Source of the DNA: Streptomyces sp. 846.5
Lineage (GTDB): Bacteria; Actinomycetota; Actinomycetes; Streptomycetales; Streptomycetaceae
NCBI RefSeq assembly: GCF_004365705.1
Contig: NZ_SOBN01000001.1
Span: 868,001-932,000 of the forward strand
Direction of reading: 5' to 3'
DNA length: 64,000 nucleotides
Shown here in pieces: positions 17,781-25,832 of this stretch; positions within the stretch are counted from its first letter, which is position 1; each line of letters starts with the position of its first letter. The notes under the pieces were generated by a model. That model worked only from the letters and a program-made list of their open reading frames with translations, had not been told where the DNA came from and did not search any database. The position numbers and the translations under genes were made by a program.

Positions 17781-17895
17781 GGGGCCTCCGTCCGGTCGAG
17801 TGTGCGCTGGATCCTCCGGCGCCTGGTATTGACTTTATCCGACGGTGATGAAAAATACGAGATACAGTGCAGCCTCACGAACGGAGCGGTCTCCG
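17781..17895. promoter_or_regulatory. divergent promoter region between RidA and cupin genes
   Basis: This 115-base gap must drive both arms of the aryl-CoA locus. A TTGACT hexamer (17829-17834) is followed after 17-18 bases by an unusually A-rich stretch (17851-17858), a fair promoter for the cupin operon. The imperfect inverted sequence TTATC-N7-GATGA (17835-17851) overlaps it and could be the PaaX-like operator; I could not match it to the E. coli PaaX consensus. Confidence 0.4.
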
Positions 17896-18378
17896 ATGGA
17901 GCCTGATCTCAGCAAGTACCGCCTGGAGGGTGACAACTCGATGTACCGGCTGCCGAACGGCCTGGTCGCTCCGGTGGTCACCCGGGTCGGGTCCGAGCAC
18001 GGGGACACCGCGGACTCGGGCGGCGCGGTGCGCGTGTCGGGCGTGAGCATCCAGCACACCCCGGCCCGCCGGCTCTGGTTCGGCAAGGTGCGCAACGAGC
18101 CCGGCTACCGCTCCGTCTCGCACCACCACGGCGAGGCCGAGACCGGCGGGTATGTGCTCTCCGGCCGGGCGCGCATCTACTTCGGCGAGAAGTTCGAGGA
18201 CTACACCGACATGGAGGAGGGCGACTGGGTCTTCGTGCCGCCCTTCATGCCGCATGTCGAGTGCAACCTCTCGCGCACCAGGCCGCTGGTGTGGATGACC
18301 ACCCGCACCCCCGAGAACATCGTGGTCAACCTCCCCGACGTCGACGACGCCGAACTGCGCGACTGGCTGAGCCGATGA
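17896..18378 (+). CDS. single-domain cupin, possible ring-cleaving dioxygenase
   Basis: A 160-residue cupin. Motif 1 is SHHHGEAETGGYVLSG (His76, His77, His78, Glu82), and motif 2 is GDWVFVPPFMPHVECN with His120 and the conserved Asn124, so a 3-His/1-Glu metal site is likely. Short cupins can be dioxygenases or regulators. The length does not fit classical gentisate 1,2-dioxygenase (about 350 residues, two cupin folds) or typical 3-hydroxyanthranilate dioxygenase motifs. It is the first gene of the rightward operon, and its stop overlaps the next ATG. GGAG lies nine bases before ATG 17896. Dioxygenase function is inferred from context only. Confidence 0.85.
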   Translation: MEPDLSKYRLEGDNSMYRLPNGLVAPVVTRVGSEHGDTADSGGAVRVSGVSIQHTPARRLWFGKVRNEPGYRSVSHHHGEAETGGYVLSGRARIYFGEKFEDYTDMEEGDWVFVPPFMPHVECNLSRTRPLVWMTTRTPENIVVNLPDVDDAELRDWLSR

Positions 18379-19289
18379 CCGCCGCGACGCCGCCGACCTC
18401 CGAGATCGCCACCGCGGCGCTCACGCTCACCCCCGTACCGCCCGAGCACTTCGACCAGGCGTTCACCGCGGTGACCCAGCCGTGCCCGTGGCCCAAGGCC
18501 TACGGCGGAGATCTGGTCGCCCAGGCCGCGGCAGCGGCAATGCGCTCGGTCGACGACGCCAAGACCCTGCATTCCATGCACAGTTACTTCCTGCGCCCGG
18601 CCGAGATCGGGGCCGAGGTCCGGTACGAGGTCGAGGTACTGCGCGACGGCCGCGGCTACAGCACCCGGCAGGTCCGCGGATTCCAGAACAGCAAGGCGCT
18701 CTACGTCTGCATGGCCAACTTCGCCGCGGGCGAGGCCGGAGCGAGTTTCGCCGCCGAACTCACCGAGGTGGTGCCCGGACCCGAGGACCTGCCCAGCTCC
18801 GCCGGGTACCTCGCGAAACGCGAGGGCGGCTCGATGACGGCGCTGTCGAAGGCCTACTGGTCGGGCGGCCGCGGCTTCGACATGCGGCATGTGCCCGGCC
18901 CGGTCTACCTCGCGGTGGAGGGCGAGAAGGGCCAGAAGGCGCCGCAGCAGGCGGTGTGGGTCAAACCCTTCGACCCGCTGCGCCCGGTCGCCGGGCTCAG
19001 CGACGCGCAGCGCGACCTCGCCGCGCTCGCCTACGTCTGCGACTACACCATCCTCGAACCCGTGCTCCGGGTGCTCGACCTGCCGTGGGCCACCCCCGGC
19101 CTGGTCACCGCCAGCCTCGACCACTCCATGTGGTTCCACCGGCCCGCGGAGACCGACGGCTGGCTGCTCTACACGCAGGAGGCCGTCAGTGCCGAGGCCG
19201 GGCGCGGTCTGGGCGTCGGGCGGTTCTTCACACCGGACCGGCGCCATCTGGCCACCGTCGCCCAGGAGGGCATGATCCGCCCCGCCTGA
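18375..19289 (+). CDS. acyl-CoA thioesterase, TesB type
   Basis: A 304-residue double-hotdog thioesterase of the TesB family. It starts with PWPKAYGGDLVAQAAAAAMR and contains LHSMHSYFLRPA, and carries the second-half signature LVTASLDHSMWFHRP with the catalytic Asp, then DGWLLYTQEA. TesB enzymes hydrolyse acyl- and aryl-CoA to free acids. Its ATG overlaps the cupin stop (ATGA), so translation is coupled. In this cluster it could release the hydroxylated aryl acid from CoA before ring opening, or rescue CoA from dead-end thioesters. Confidence 0.92.
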   Translation: MTAATPPTSEIATAALTLTPVPPEHFDQAFTAVTQPCPWPKAYGGDLVAQAAAAAMRSVDDAKTLHSMHSYFLRPAEIGAEVRYEVEVLRDGRGYSTRQVRGFQNSKALYVCMANFAAGEAGASFAAELTEVVPGPEDLPSSAGYLAKREGGSMTALSKAYWSGGRGFDMRHVPGPVYLAVEGEKGQKAPQQAVWVKPFDPLRPVAGLSDAQRDLAALAYVCDYTILEPVLRVLDLPWATPGLVTASLDHSMWFHRPAETDGWLLYTQEAVSAEAGRGLGVGRFFTPDRRHLATVAQEGMIRPA

Positions 19290-19332
19290 CGCCCGGCCGC
19301 TCCGACGCGTTCACGGAAGGACCCGCATCCCG

Positions 19333-20991
19333 ATGTCACTCTCACCCTCGGCACACGTGGACACGTTCACCCGCGACCATCTGCCGCCCGCGCATCTGTG
19401 GCCCACCCTTGAGTTCACCACGCCGGAGCTGCACTATCCGGACCGGCTCAACGCCGGCACCGCACTGATCGACGTTCCCATCGAACTCCACGGCGCCGAC
19501 CGCCCGGCGCTGCGCACCCCGGCCGGGGAGCAGTGGACCTACGGACAGCTGCGCCTGCGCGCCAACCAGGTCGCGCAGGTGCTGACGGAGGATCTGGGCC
19601 TGGTGCCCGGACAGCGGGTGCTGCTGCGTTCGCCCAACAACCCCTGGACCGTCGCCGCCTGGCTCGGCGTGCTGAAGGCGGGGGGCGTCGTGGTGACCAC
19701 CATGGCCGCCCTGCGCCCGCGAGAACTCGCGCCGATCGTCGAACGCACCCGGCCCTCGGTCGCCCTCGTCGACCACCGGTTCGCCGAGGACGTGCACGCC
19801 GTTCGCGACTCGACGCTGCCCCCGCTGCACGTCGTGGAGTTCGGCGGCACCGGGCCCGCGGACCTCGTCGCCCGCGCCGCCGCCAAGTCCGGTGTGTTCG
19901 CCGACGTCCCGACCGCCGCCGACGACGTGGCCCTGCTCGGGCCGACGTCCGGCAGCACCGGGGTCCCCAAGATCACCATGCACTTCCACCGCGACCTGCT
20001 GTCGATCGACAACACCTTCGGCCGCCACACGCTCGCGCTGCGGCCCGACGACGTGGTCGCCTGTTCCGCGCCGCTGGCCTTCACCTTCGGCCTCGGCATG
20101 CTTGTCGTCTTCCCGCTGCGGGCCGGCGCCTGCGCGCTGCTCACCGAGAGCGCCACCCCGGATCAGCTCGCCCGGACCGTCGCGCGCGAAGGCGTGACGG
20201 TGCTGGCCACAGCCCCGACCGCGTACCGCGCGATCGTGCGCGCCGGCAGCGAGCGCGCGCTGGCCGGGCTGCGGACCGCCGTCTCCGCGGGCGAGCACAT
20301 CACCGAGTCCGTCTGGCGCCGGCTGCGCGACGAGCTGGGCCTGCCGGTCATCGACGGCATCGGCGCCACGGAGCTGCTGCACATCTTCATCTCCGCCGCC
20401 GGGGACGAGATCCGGCCCGGCGCGACCGGAAAGCCGCTGCCCGGCTACCGGGCCGCCATCCTCGGCCCCGACGGCGAGGAGCTCGGTCCCGGCGAACCCG
20501 GGCGCCTCGGGGTGATCGGCCCGGTCGGCTGCCGCTACCTCGACGACGAGCGCCAGAAGGACTACGTCGTCAACGGCTGGAACGTCACCGGCGACGTCTT
20601 CCGGCGGGACGAGGACGGCTACTTCCACTACCTCGCCCGCAGCGACGACATGATCGTCTCCTCCGGGTACAACATCGGCGGCCCCGAGGTCGAGGCGGCC
20701 ATCGAGACCCACCCCGACGTCCTGGAATGCGCCGTCGTTCCGCGTCCCGACGCCGAGCGCGGCTCGGTGGTGTGCGCCTTCGTCGTGCTGCGCCCGGGAG
20801 TCGAGGGCGGCGCGGCCAAGGCGCGGGAGATCCAGGACCACGTCAAGCAGGTGCTGGCGCCCTACAAGTACCCGCGCGACCTCAGATTCTGCGCGAGCCT
20901 GCCGCGCAACGCGAGCGGGAAGCTGCAGCGTTTCGCGCTCCGCAGGATCGTCGAGGACGAGCAGGCCGGCGCGGCTGCCGCCGGGCACTGA
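19333..20991 (+). CDS. benzoate/2-aminobenzoate-CoA ligase-like AMP-forming enzyme
   Basis: A 552-residue acyl-adenylate synthetase. The P-loop GPTSGSTGVPK is near residue 208. The A5 motif GIGATELLHIFISA (near 343) is the form seen in benzoate-type ligases. The TGDVF hinge region follows, and PRNASGKLQR near 524 carries the catalytic Lys. Benzoate and 2-aminobenzoate ligases share this subgroup, so the acid activated is an aromatic carboxylate. The fused monooxygenase downstream favours anthranilate, or salicylate. ATG 19333 lies 43 bases after the thioesterase, preceded by GAAGGA. Confidence 0.9.
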   Translation: MSLSPSAHVDTFTRDHLPPAHLWPTLEFTTPELHYPDRLNAGTALIDVPIELHGADRPALRTPAGEQWTYGQLRLRANQVAQVLTEDLGLVPGQRVLLRSPNNPWTVAAWLGVLKAGGVVVTTMAALRPRELAPIVERTRPSVALVDHRFAEDVHAVRDSTLPPLHVVEFGGTGPADLVARAAAKSGVFADVPTAADDVALLGPTSGSTGVPKITMHFHRDLLSIDNTFGRHTLALRPDDVVACSAPLAFTFGLGMLVVFPLRAGACALLTESATPDQLARTVAREGVTVLATAPTAYRAIVRAGSERALAGLRTAVSAGEHITESVWRRLRDELGLPVIDGIGATELLHIFISAAGDEIRPGATGKPLPGYRAAILGPDGEELGPGEPGRLGVIGPVGCRYLDDERQKDYVVNGWNVTGDVFRRDEDGYFHYLARSDDMIVSSGYNIGGPEVEAAIETHPDVLECAVVPRPDAERGSVVCAFVVLRPGVEGGAAKAREIQDHVKQVLAPYKYPRDLRFCASLPRNASGKLQRFALRRIVEDEQAGAAAAGH

Positions 20992-21017
20992 GCCGCCGAG
21001 CACTGAGAGGAACCACC

Positions 21018-23405
21018 GTGAAGATCGCGATCATCGGCGGAGGCCCCGGCGGCCTCTACCTCGCCTCACTGATGAAACAGCTCGACCCGGCCCATGAGAT
21101 CACCGTGTGGGAGCGCAACGCTCCTGACGACACCTTCGGCTTTGGCGTGGTCTTCTCCGACGAGACCCTCGGCGGCATCGAGAACGCCGACACCGCGTTC
21201 GCCGAGGCCATGGCCCAACGCTTCGCCCGGTGGACCGACATCGACATCCACTACCGGGGTGAGCGCCACACGGTGGGCGGGCAGGGCTTCGCCGCCCTGG
21301 GCCGCAAGGACCTGCTGCACCTGCTCCAGGCGCGCTGTCGTACACGTGGGGTCACCCTGAACTTCTCGACGCCCGCGCCGGATCTCGAGGAGCTGCGCGC
21401 CTCGCACGACCTCGTGGTGGCGGCCGACGGTGTCAACTCCCGGGCCCGGGCGGCACACGCCGAGGTGTTCCGTCCGACACTGGACCGGCGGCGCAACAAG
21501 TACATGTGGCTCGGCACGGACCGGGTCTTCGAGGCGTTCCAGTTCTTCGTCAAGCAGACGCCGTGGGGAACCATGCAGGTGCACGGCTACCCGTACTCGG
21601 AGCAGGGCTCGACGTTCATCGTCGAGATGCACGAGGACGTCTGGCGCGCCGCGGGATTCGACGCCACGGCCGAGGCGCAGCTGCCGCCGGGCGTCTCGGA
21701 CGAGTACGCGGTCTCCCGGCTGCGCGAGCTGTTCGCCGAGGAACTGGCCGGGCACGAGCTGTACGCCAACAACTCCAAGTGGCTCGACTTCACCACCGTG
21801 CGCAACGAACGCTGGCACGACGGCAATCTGGTGCTGCTCGGCGACGCGGCGCACACCGCGCACTTCTCCATCGGCTCGGGCACCAAACTGGCCATGGAGG
21901 ACGCCCTCGCCCTCGCGGCCTGCCTGCACGAACACGCAGGGATCGACGCCGCGTTGAGCGCGTACGAGACCGAGCGGCGGCCGGTCGTGGAGTCCACCCA
22001 GCGTGCGGCCCAGGCCTCGCTGGAGTGGTTCGAGAACATCGGCATGTACGTCGGCCAGGAGCCGACGCGGTTCTGCTTCAATCTGCTCACGCGCTCGCGC
22101 CGGATCACCTACGCCAACCTGCGCACCCGGGACCGTGAGTTCGCCGACCGGGTGGACGCCGCGTTCGCCGCCGAGCAGGGCCTGGAGAGCGTGGCGCCGG
22201 CGATGTTCCAGCCGTTCCGGCTCGGGGCGCTGGAGTTGAAGAACCGGGTCGTCGTCTCCCCCATGGACATGTACAGCGCCGTCGACGGCCTGCCCGGCGA
22301 TTTCCATCTCGTCCATCTCGGTTCCAAGGCGATGGGTGGGGCCGGGCTGGTGATGACCGAGATGGTGTGCGTATCGCCGCAGGCGCGGATCACCCCGGGC
22401 TGCACCGGGCTGTGGACCGACGCCCAGGGCGAGGCCTGGAGCAGGATCGTCTCCTTCGTCCACGACCGCAGCACCGCGCGGATCGGGCTCCAGCTCGGCC
22501 ACTCCGGCCGCAAGGGCTCGACCCGGCTGATGTGGGAGGGCATGGACGAGCCGCTGGCGGAGGGCAACTGGCCCCTGGTGGGCCCCTCGGCGGTGCCGTA
22601 CGGGCCGGGGACGCAGACGCCTCGGGAGGCCACCCGCGCGGACCTGGACCAGGTCGTCGCCGACTTCGTCGCTGCGGCCCGCCGGGGCGCGCAGGCCGGA
22701 TTCGACCTGCTGGAACTGCACTGCGCGCACGGCTACCTGCTCTCCTCGTTCCTCTCGCCGCTCGCGAACCACCGCACCGACGCATACGGCGGCTCGTTGG
22801 AGAACCGGCTGCGCTTCCCGCTGGAGGTCTTCGACGCGGTGCGCGCGGTCTGGCCGGCCGACCGGCCGGTGATCGTGCGCATCTCCGCCACCGACTGGGC
22901 GCCGGACGGCAACACCGAGCACGACGCCGTCGAGATCGCCCGCGCCTTCATCGCGCACGGCGCGGACGGGATCGACGTCTCCTCGGGCCAGGTCGCCCGG
23001 CACGAGCGGCCCGCGTTCGGCCGCTCCTACCAGACGCCGTTCGCCGACCGCATCCGGCACGAGGTCGCCGCGGCCACCGGCACGGCCGTCATCGCGGTGG
23101 GGGCGATCGCGTCCTACGACGACGTCAACTCGATCCTGCTGGCCGGTCGCGCCGACCTGTGCGCACTGGGCCGCACCCACCTCTACGACCCGCAGTGGAC
23201 CCTGCACGCGGCGGCCGAGCTGGACTACCGGGGTGCCGCAGCGACCTGGCCGCTGCCCTACGAGGCCGGACGGCGCAGACCGCCGACCGCCCGCACCGAT
23301 GCGGTCCGCCCCCGCCTGGCACTGCTGCGCGACGACACCCAGGACCCGCAGCAGGCCCTCCATCTGCGCTGGACGCCGTCCCAGGCACCGGTCCATGTCG
23401 CCTGA
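21018..23405 (+). CDS. fused aryl-CoA 5-monooxygenase / old-yellow-enzyme (2-aminobenzoyl-CoA or salicylyl-CoA type)
   Basis: A 795-residue flavoprotein fusion. The first 390 residues are a salicylate-hydroxylase-like FAD monooxygenase: GGGPGGLYLA at the start and GDAAHTAHFSIGSGTKLAME near 275. From about residue 395 an old-yellow-enzyme barrel begins (FRLGALELKNRVVVSPM) with HCAHGYLLSSFLSPLANHRT near 567 and a GGSLENRLRF FMN/substrate loop. This is the domain order of 2-aminobenzoyl-CoA monooxygenase/reductase, which hydroxylates C5 and reduces the ring; salicylyl-CoA 5-hydroxylases are relatives. GTG 21018 has AGAGGA in place; a much longer upstream frame only overlaps the ligase gene out of phase. 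Confidence 0.92.
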   Translation: MKIAIIGGGPGGLYLASLMKQLDPAHEITVWERNAPDDTFGFGVVFSDETLGGIENADTAFAEAMAQRFARWTDIDIHYRGERHTVGGQGFAALGRKDLLHLLQARCRTRGVTLNFSTPAPDLEELRASHDLVVAADGVNSRARAAHAEVFRPTLDRRRNKYMWLGTDRVFEAFQFFVKQTPWGTMQVHGYPYSEQGSTFIVEMHEDVWRAAGFDATAEAQLPPGVSDEYAVSRLRELFAEELAGHELYANNSKWLDFTTVRNERWHDGNLVLLGDAAHTAHFSIGSGTKLAMEDALALAACLHEHAGIDAALSAYETERRPVVESTQRAAQASLEWFENIGMYVGQEPTRFCFNLLTRSRRITYANLRTRDREFADRVDAAFAAEQGLESVAPAMFQPFRLGALELKNRVVVSPMDMYSAVDGLPGDFHLVHLGSKAMGGAGLVMTEMVCVSPQARITPGCTGLWTDAQGEAWSRIVSFVHDRSTARIGLQLGHSGRKGSTRLMWEGMDEPLAEGNWPLVGPSAVPYGPGTQTPREATRADLDQVVADFVAAARRGAQAGFDLLELHCAHGYLLSSFLSPLANHRTDAYGGSLENRLRFPLEVFDAVRAVWPADRPVIVRISATDWAPDGNTEHDAVEIARAFIAHGADGIDVSSGQVARHERPAFGRSYQTPFADRIRHEVAAATGTAVIAVGAIASYDDVNSILLAGRADLCALGRTHLYDPQWTLHAAAELDYRGAAATWPLPYEAGRRRPPTARTDAVRPRLALLRDDTQDPQQALHLRWTPSQAPVHVA

Positions 23406-23436
23406 GCGGGTGCTGCGCACGGCGGATGACTCACCG

Positions 23437-24024
23437 TCAGGTCTTCGGTCGCAGGGTGAGGATCGCGGTGACCGCCGCGACCACGCGGGCGTCGACCCCC
23501 TCCGGGTCAGCCGACGGGAGCTTGCCGTCCAGGTGCAGGAACGCCAGGCCGTGGACCAGCGACCAGCCCGCTGTGGCCAGGGCCTCGGCGTCGGCTCCCG
23601 GGAACGCCTCGTTCACACAGGCCAGCACATAGGCGCGGAGCTCCGCCGCGGCGACGGTCCGGGCGTCCTCGGTGTCGGAGCAGGGGTCGCCGAACATCAG
23701 CCGGAACAGCACCGGCCGGTCCAGGGCGAACCGGACGTAGCCGACGGCGAGCAGCGCGAACTCCTCCGGGGTGGCCGGCAGCGCGTCCGCGGCGCCCAGC
23801 AGGCGCTGCCTGAGGTCGGCGAAGCCGGCCGCCGCGAGTTCGGACTCCAGCGCCTCCTTGTCCGCGAAGTGCCGGTACGGCGCGGCCGGTGAGACCCCGG
23901 CCCGGCGGGCCACCGCGCGCAGCGACAGGCTGCCGCCGTCCTCCTCCAGCAGGTCCATGGCGGCGCCCAACAGGGCTGCACGCAGATCACCGTGGTGGTA
24001 GCGGGACTTCTCCGGAGTCGACAC
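23437..24024 (-). CDS. TetR/AcrR-family regulator
   Basis: A 195-residue TetR-like repressor. The DNA-binding part is YHHGDLRAALLGAAMDLLEE then SLRAVARRAGVSPAAPYRHF. The ligand domain is the TetR_C type with FRLMFGDP and GWSLVHGLAFLHLDG. The GTG at 24024 has AGGAG ten bases away; an ATG at 24033 sits almost on the ribosome site. The start lies inside the 3' end of the DUF4387 gene (38-base overlap), an odd junction. A 39-base element upstream is nearly repeated in front of the old-yellow-enzyme at 46 kb, so that distant gene is its likely target. Confidence 0.88.
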   Translation of the reverse strand: MSTPEKSRYHHGDLRAALLGAAMDLLEEDGGSLSLRAVARRAGVSPAAPYRHFADKEALESELAAAGFADLRQRLLGAADALPATPEEFALLAVGYVRFALDRPVLFRLMFGDPCSDTEDARTVAAAELRAYVLACVNEAFPGADAEALATAGWSLVHGLAFLHLDGKLPSADPEGVDARVVAAVTAILTLRPKT

Positions 24025-24388
24025 GGTCTGCATTCTCCTCGTACGGTGATGTAAGCATTGTATACATCGAGAGCGGGGCGACCGGGACTTCGCGGTCGAC
24101 CAGGGGGGCGTACTGCTGGCCGCCGTAGCTGTCGGAGTCGTGGATGTCGCCCTGGCGCACGGGGCGCGGCAGGGAGACCTTGACGGCCTGGGCGCGGTCG
24201 TGATGGACCACCAGGACCCGGTCGGGGTCGGCTCCGTAGAGGTCGGCGAAGAGCTGCGGGGTGAGCAGTCCGGAGTCCCGCAGGGTCCGGTAGCTGTGCT
24301 CGTCGCGGCACATGAAGTCGAAGGTCAGGACGAAGGGCCCGGCGTTCTTGGAGCGGATCAGGGAGCACAGGTCGAGCAGGGTGGTCAC
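23987..24388 (-). CDS. DUF4387 family protein
   Basis: A 133-residue small protein whose first 105 residues match the DUF4387 pattern: LLDLCSLIRSKNAGPFVLTF, FMCRDEHSYRTLRDSGLL, then LFADLYGADPDRVLVVHHDR and GDIHDSDSYGGQQYAPLVD. DUF4387 genes almost always follow an AtuA/DUF1446 gene, as here; its GTG start overlaps the AtuA stop by four bases (24385-24388). Function is unknown; AtuA-type proteins were first linked to acyclic terpene use in Pseudomonas. The last 25-30 residues are read through the operator and start region of the TetR gene and look like an unnatural extension. Confidence 0.87.
   Translation of the reverse strand: MTTLLDLCSLIRSKNAGPFVLTFDFMCRDEHSYRTLRDSGLLTPQLFADLYGADPDRVLVVHHDRAQAVKVSLPRPVRQGDIHDSDSYGGQQYAPLVDREVPVAPLSMYTMLTSPYEENADRVDSGEVPLPPR
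24031..24069. promoter_or_regulatory. TetR operator/promoter element, copy 1
   Basis: The core is a perfect inverted repeat GATGTA-N9-TACATC (24048-24068). The whole 39 bases match, with about six differences, the reverse complement of 46037-46075. It lies directly upstream of the TetR gene, with a TATACA-like -10 inside, so it probably serves for autoregulation. Confidence 0.65.
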
Positions 24389-25755
24389 GGCATCACCTCG
24401 TGGTGGACGGTCCGGAACATCTCGTAGGGGGTGCTGGGTACGACCACGTGGTTGAGGGTGAACCGGTAGACCGGGCCGCGGTCGGTCTCGGGGGGCGAGA
24501 AGGGGAAGGCGACGGTGCTGGCCAGCCCTTCGTACTGGGGTATCGGCAGGTGCGAGCTGGAGTGGGCGACGAAGGTCGCCACCGCGCGGGCGAGGGCCTG
24601 GGTGGGGGCGGTGATCGTGATCAGGACGCCGAGTTCGTGGGCGGTCCGGTCGCGGGCCGGGTCCAGCGGGCCGAGGACGGCGTGCTGCCCGTAGAGGCGG
24701 TAGTCGATGTCGATGTCGTCGGGGTCGACCCGGCCGTCGAAGATGTCGCTGATCTTGGCGCGGAAGTACCTCTGGGCCATGGGCAGGAGCGTAGGGAGCT
24801 GTTCGATGACGACGCGGTCGCGGATCCCGCCGACCGCGATGGTCTGGTACCCGACGAGCCGGGAGCCCTCGAGTTTGATCGTGTAGGTGTCGCTGGGACG
24901 GTAACGGGCTCCGGCGACCCGTACCCGTCGTTCGTCCAGGGCGGTGTAGCTGGCGTCGGTGGTGTCCAGGATGCCGGAGGGTTCGGTGATCAGATAGGGG
25001 TTGGCGTTCTCGTACAGGGTGTGGGCGGCCACCGAGAGCGGGGTCAGCCGGGCGGCGGGGTCCAGGGGCTCGACGTCGAAGCAGTCCTCGCGCAGGTGGA
25101 CGAAGAGACCGTCGGCGCTGGGCGGGATCGCGCACGCGGCCCCGCACTCGATGGTCTTGGCCGCGTGCCAGGTCAGTCCCGGGTCGGCGCCCATGACGTG
25201 CGGCAGTGCGGCGAACAGGGCGGTGTCGCTGGCACGGCCGGCCAGGACCACCTCGGCGCCTTCGCGCAGGGCCTGCTGGATGGGTTCGACGCCCATCATG
25301 CCCACGACGTGACTGTCGGTCAGAGTGTCGCGGTCGATCGGGGGCGCCGGGTCCAGCGGACGGATGCGGCCCTGCTCGTAGCGCTTGGTGAGGTAGGCGG
25401 GGTCCTGGTCGGCGTAGATGAGGGCGAGCCTGAACGACAGGCCCTCCTGCGCCGCGATGTCACGGGCGATCCCGGCGACCAGGTCGACGCCGGCGTCGCG
25501 GCCGCTGGTGCCGCAGGAGCCGATGATCAGCGGCACACCCAGGGTGTCGCGGGCCTTGAGGAGCAGGCGGAGGTCGCGGGTCACGGCTTCGCGGGACAGC
25601 TTGGGTACACCGCTGCCCAGGTGGTAGGGGCCGCTGTCGGTGGAGCCGGCGTCGCAGGCGATCACGTGCGGGAGCATGGCCACTCCACGCTCCAGGGACT
25701 CGCGGCGGAAGCCCGCGCCCAGGGCGCCGGTGGGGGCCAGGATCCTGATCTCCAA
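24385..25755 (-). CDS. AtuA-like acyclic terpene utilisation protein (DUF1446)
   Basis: A 456-residue protein of the DUF1446/AtuA family. The recognisable series is ILAPTGALGAGF, VIACDAGSTDSGPYHLGSG, PLIIGSCGTSGRDAG, SHVVGMMGVEPIQQAL, VVLAGRASDTALFAALP and KTIECGAACAIPP. The biochemical activity is not established; Pseudomonas AtuA is needed for citronellol/geraniol growth, but family members occur in many catabolic loci. The TTG at 25755 with GGAAGAG upstream fits the family start; an ATG 18 codons earlier would swallow the GntR operator at 25777. It is translationally coupled to DUF4387. The neighbouring ABC transporter suggests a small imported substrate. Confidence 0.87.
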   Translation of the reverse strand: MEIRILAPTGALGAGFRRESLERGVAMLPHVIACDAGSTDSGPYHLGSGVPKLSREAVTRDLRLLLKARDTLGVPLIIGSCGTSGRDAGVDLVAGIARDIAAQEGLSFRLALIYADQDPAYLTKRYEQGRIRPLDPAPPIDRDTLTDSHVVGMMGVEPIQQALREGAEVVLAGRASDTALFAALPHVMGADPGLTWHAAKTIECGAACAIPPSADGLFVHLREDCFDVEPLDPAARLTPLSVAAHTLYENANPYLITEPSGILDTTDASYTALDERRVRVAGARYRPSDTYTIKLEGSRLVGYQTIAVGGIRDRVVIEQLPTLLPMAQRYFRAKISDIFDGRVDPDDIDIDYRLYGQHAVLGPLDPARDRTAHELGVLITITAPTQALARAVATFVAHSSSHLPIPQYEGLASTVAFPFSPPETDRGPVYRFTLNHVVVPSTPYEMFRTVHHEVMP

Positions 25756-25776
25756 GGGTCTCTTCCATTCAGTAAA

Positions 25777-25790
25777 TTTGCTATAGCAAC
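25777..25790. promoter_or_regulatory. GntR operator candidate upstream of the AtuA gene
   Basis: TTTGCTATAGCAAC, containing the perfect 12-base palindrome TTGCTATAGCAA, lies 22 bases before the TTG start of the AtuA-like gene. The same core occurs at 26560, 30616 and 30672. Confidence 0.7.
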
Positions 25791-25832
25791 GTGGTGGCGA
25801 GTGGATCACTCACTGTCCGGTGCGGGTGACTT

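Noticed and set aside
19533-21017. In-frame N-terminal extension of the fused monooxygenase
   Set aside because: It overlaps the CoA-ligase gene out of phase, and the GTG at 21018 has a ribosome site directly followed by the FAD motif.
21066-23420. 784-codon minus-strand frame across the fused monooxygenase
   Set aside because: No motif and Arg/Gly/Val bias; the plus-strand flavoprotein explains the region fully.
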